Source: an uncultured Oscillospiraceae bacterium
Lineage (GTDB): Bacteria > Bacillota > Clostridia > Oscillospirales > Acutalibacteraceae
Length of the DNA: 64,000 nt
NCBI GenBank assembly: GCA_900541905.1
Contig: UQLQ01000003.1
Location: 1 to 64,000 of the forward strand
Direction of reading: 5' to 3'
The position numbers and the translations under genes are program-made. Positions 62,413 through 64,000 of this stretch are shown here, piece after piece. Every line of letters starts with the position of its first letter. Position 1 is the first letter of the stretch. Below the pieces are notes generated by a model that worked only from the letters and a program-made list of their open reading frames with translations, was not told where the DNA came from and did no database searches.

Positions 62413-64000
62413 TTAATTCGATACATCACACTGCAGCGTCAGGATGCTGTCGATGTCCGCAGCGGAAAGATAGATCACCTTCCCGGTCTTATCAAACTCT
62501 GCCGCATGGCCGTCCTTGTCCTGCGCATACCATGTGTAGGTGAGAGACTGCTTTTCTGTAGCAGCCGCCCAAGCCGTGCCGGAATACTTCATCAGGGTCA
62601 CCGTCTGCCCGGAGTGATTCACCTGATACCAGAAGTCCCCTTCCTTTGGATTGGACGGGGCTGTTTCCGAGATACTGCCAAGCAGGGGATCGACCTCCTT
62701 CTGGTTGGTACGGACGATCACATAGGGCACCACACCGCCGAGATTGTTCTTGACCGTAAAGCCGCCGATGGAGAGCATCTCCGATACATAAGGATCGGAT
62801 TTATCCTCCACCGTGATCACATCCTCATAGGTATTGCCCTTGTAGGTCATGGTGCATCGGTAGGACTGGATATTCACGATATCTGCCCCCGATACAGACA
62901 GGGTAGAGGAAGTCTCGCCGCTGATATTCTCCCACGTTCCACCTGTGTATTTCGCCCACTGGTAGGTGGCTCCCGTGGTAATCTCCGAGGCTCCATCATA
63001 GCCAACTGCCGCCAGCGCAAGGCTTCCAGACTGGTTAACCACCACCGTGCCTTCCGGCGCATACACAGAGAACACAATCGCATTGGCACCGCTGGCTCCG
63101 TTGCTGCCCTTGTTGGATTTCGTCCATGCGAACTTCTTCACCACAGAAGCTCCGGAAATGGTAAAGGTCAGGTCAATCGTGCCGTTTAAGACCGCAGCCC
63201 CGCCAAGGGTCGCATTGGCGGCAAAGGTCAGCACCACCAATCCTGCCTTGGAAGCGGTCGCAGCGGTATTGCTTTTCACCGTCACCCCAGAGGGCAGCGT
63301 CCCTACTGTACAGCTGCAGGCTGTCTGGTTGATGCCTAAATATCCCATGAAGGGAATGGTCACCTCTGTGGCTGTTGCTACCAGACCTCCGGAAGTACAG
63401 GCGATGTTCTGAGCCTCGTTTCCAAGGATGACGGAAAGCCCGCCCGTTCCGGCCGCACCCGGTTCGCCCTGAGAGCCGTCATAGATCTTCGTGAGGGAAG
63501 TGGTATCATACACATCCGGGTCATCCGTAGCCAGCTTAATCTGGGCTACTCCGTTAAAGAACACCGCATGCTCTGGTTTCACTACCAAGGTGCCGCCGGA
63601 AATACTGGCGTTGTCCGGTGTGGTGGGATAATCCTTCCATGCCCCGGTACTGTCTTTGTACTGCCATGCCGTGATCGTCACACCCTGCACCTGTGCCGTC
63701 AGGGTAGCCTGCTTGGCCCCGACCAGAGAAGAATTGGAATCATACTTAAACACATAGGTGTCCGCTGACAGATAAGCCAGCTTGGCGTTCTGTGCGTTGC
63801 GGATCAGGGTATAAGTGATGTCGGCGGAGATGTTGACGGTATTCTTTGTCTCCGAGTCATAATAATTGATGTAACAGAGATAGGTAAGCATCCCGGATGC
63901 AGCCGCTGCCAGCTTATTGGCATTGACCGTCAGGACGCCTTTGGAAACGCTCTCCCCGGAGGTCAGAGCCGCTTCCGCTCCATTTCCTTCTTTCCGTTTC
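62413..64000 (-). CDS. Phage minor tail/structural protein, 5' end outside window
   Basis: At least 529 residues. A Met codon at 63891 exists, but the frame stays open to the window edge (KRKEGNGAEAALTSGE, then SVSKGVLTVNANKLAAAA), so the real start is beyond 64000. Contains Ig-like or Big-type beta repeats (ISGASVVKKFAWTKSNKGSNG, then VFSVYAPEGTVVV) and a chaperone-like GSQGEPGAAGTGG turn. Typical of siphovirus tail-tip proteins. It also carries the FWYQVNHSGQTVTLMKYSG segment known from phage tail proteins. Confidence 0.8.
   Translation of the reverse strand, partial: KRKEGNGAEAALTSGESVSKGVLTVNANKLAAAASGMLTYLCYINYYDSETKNTVNISADITYTLIRNAQNAKLAYLSADTYVFKYDSNSSLVGAKQATLTAQVQGVTITAWQYKDSTGAWKDYPTTPDNASISGGTLVVKPEHAVFFNGVAQIKLATDDPDVYDTTSLTKIYDGSQGEPGAAGTGGLSVILGNEAQNIACTSGGLVATATEVTIPFMGYLGINQTACSCTVGTLPSGVTVKSNTAATASKAGLVVLTFAANATLGGAAVLNGTIDLTFTISGASVVKKFAWTKSNKGSNGASGANAIVFSVYAPEGTVVVNQSGSLALAAVGYDGASEITTGATYQWAKYTGGTWENISGETSSTLSVSGADIVNIQSYRCTMTYKGNTYEDVITVEDKSDPYVSEMLSIGGFTVKNNLGGVVPYVIVRTNQKEVDPLLGSISETAPSNPKEGDFWYQVNHSGQTVTLMKYSGTAWAAATEKQSLTYTWYAQDKDGHAAEFDKTGKVIYLSAADIDSILTLQCDVSN

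Larger units (their letters stand above)
54434..64000 (-). mobile_element. Prophage or phage-like integrated element, one end
   Basis: All genes from the window end to 54.49 kb run on the minus strand in phage order: tail structural genes, holin, amidase, SHOCT-like small protein, two large serine recombinases with a small accessory recombinase. Base composition is higher in G+C than the left 50 kb. The recombinase genes lie at the outer edge, as expected for an integrated element. The attachment site itself is not identified. Confidence 0.85.

Overview
The window looks like a chromosomal segment of a low-GC, spore-forming Gram-positive bacterium of the class Clostridia (Oscillospirales/Ruminococcaceae-like is my best guess), with acquired DNA at its right end. 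Grounds: AT-rich genes with AGGAGG-type ribosome sites, TTG/GTG starts, many TTGACA-17-TATAAT promoters, a TPP riboswitch with terminator, and the sporulation genes spoIIID and a spoIIQ-like gene. From about 54.4 kb to the end the DNA is visibly richer in G+C and encodes prophage genes.

Layout. 1-0.3 kb: 3'-truncated RNase P RNA (minus). 0.35-6.9 kb: D,D-carboxypeptidase, then a metallophosphoesterase with altered metal-ligand motifs followed by sbcD and sbcC. 7.0-10.7 kb: minus-strand operon rpmG-secE-nusG-rplK-rplA-rplJ-rplL, with an L10 leader/attenuator and a repeated leader motif before rplK and rplA; rpoB does not follow rplL. 10.8-12.5 kb: two uncharacterised genes, one with PD-(D/E)XK nuclease-like motifs. 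12.8-18.3 kb: ddl, murI, a DUF1934 gene, argS and a homocysteine methyltransferase-like gene. 18.3-31 kb: a lipoprotein and a surface polysaccharide locus (glf, four GT2 glycosyltransferases, a Wzy-like polymerase/ligase; divergently a polyprenyl-sugar synthase-like GT2, a GT-C membrane transferase, and a decayed copy of the latter). 31-32.5 kb: spoIIID and spoIIQ-like gene. 32.7-35.4 kb: carboxynorspermidine dehydrogenase and decarboxylase (polyamine synthesis) separated by a structured spacer. 35.4-39.5 kb: TPP-riboswitch thiamine operon thiS-thiF-thiG-thiH-thiE, where ThiE is fused to a Cdd1-type helix-hairpin-helix domain. 39.5-41.3 kb: an Lsa-like ABC-F gene behind its own promoter, a six-codon leader peptide and a four-segment attenuator. 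41.3-46 kb: ndk, an acetyltransferase, two tandem NSS transporters, a small membrane protein. 46-50.1 kb: MarR regulator with two palindromic operators around its promoter and a heterodimeric ABC exporter.

50.1-54.4 kb is a resistance island, nearly all on the minus strand: a rifampin ADP-ribosyltransferase with a TPR N-terminus, an aminoglycoside 2''-phosphotransferase that reads like APH(2'')-IVa, a DinB-like gene, a broken IS1380-family transposase end, and an orphan macrolide leader (promoter, MTASMRLR peptide, attenuator) whose resistance gene is missing. 54.4-64 kb is the end of a prophage or phage-like element on the minus strand: tail proteins, holin, amidase, a small SHOCT-like protein and a three-gene serine recombinase module ending in a strong terminator. 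The last tail gene runs off the window.

Product names come from motif and family recall without database searches; exact allele or family names should be read with that in mind.
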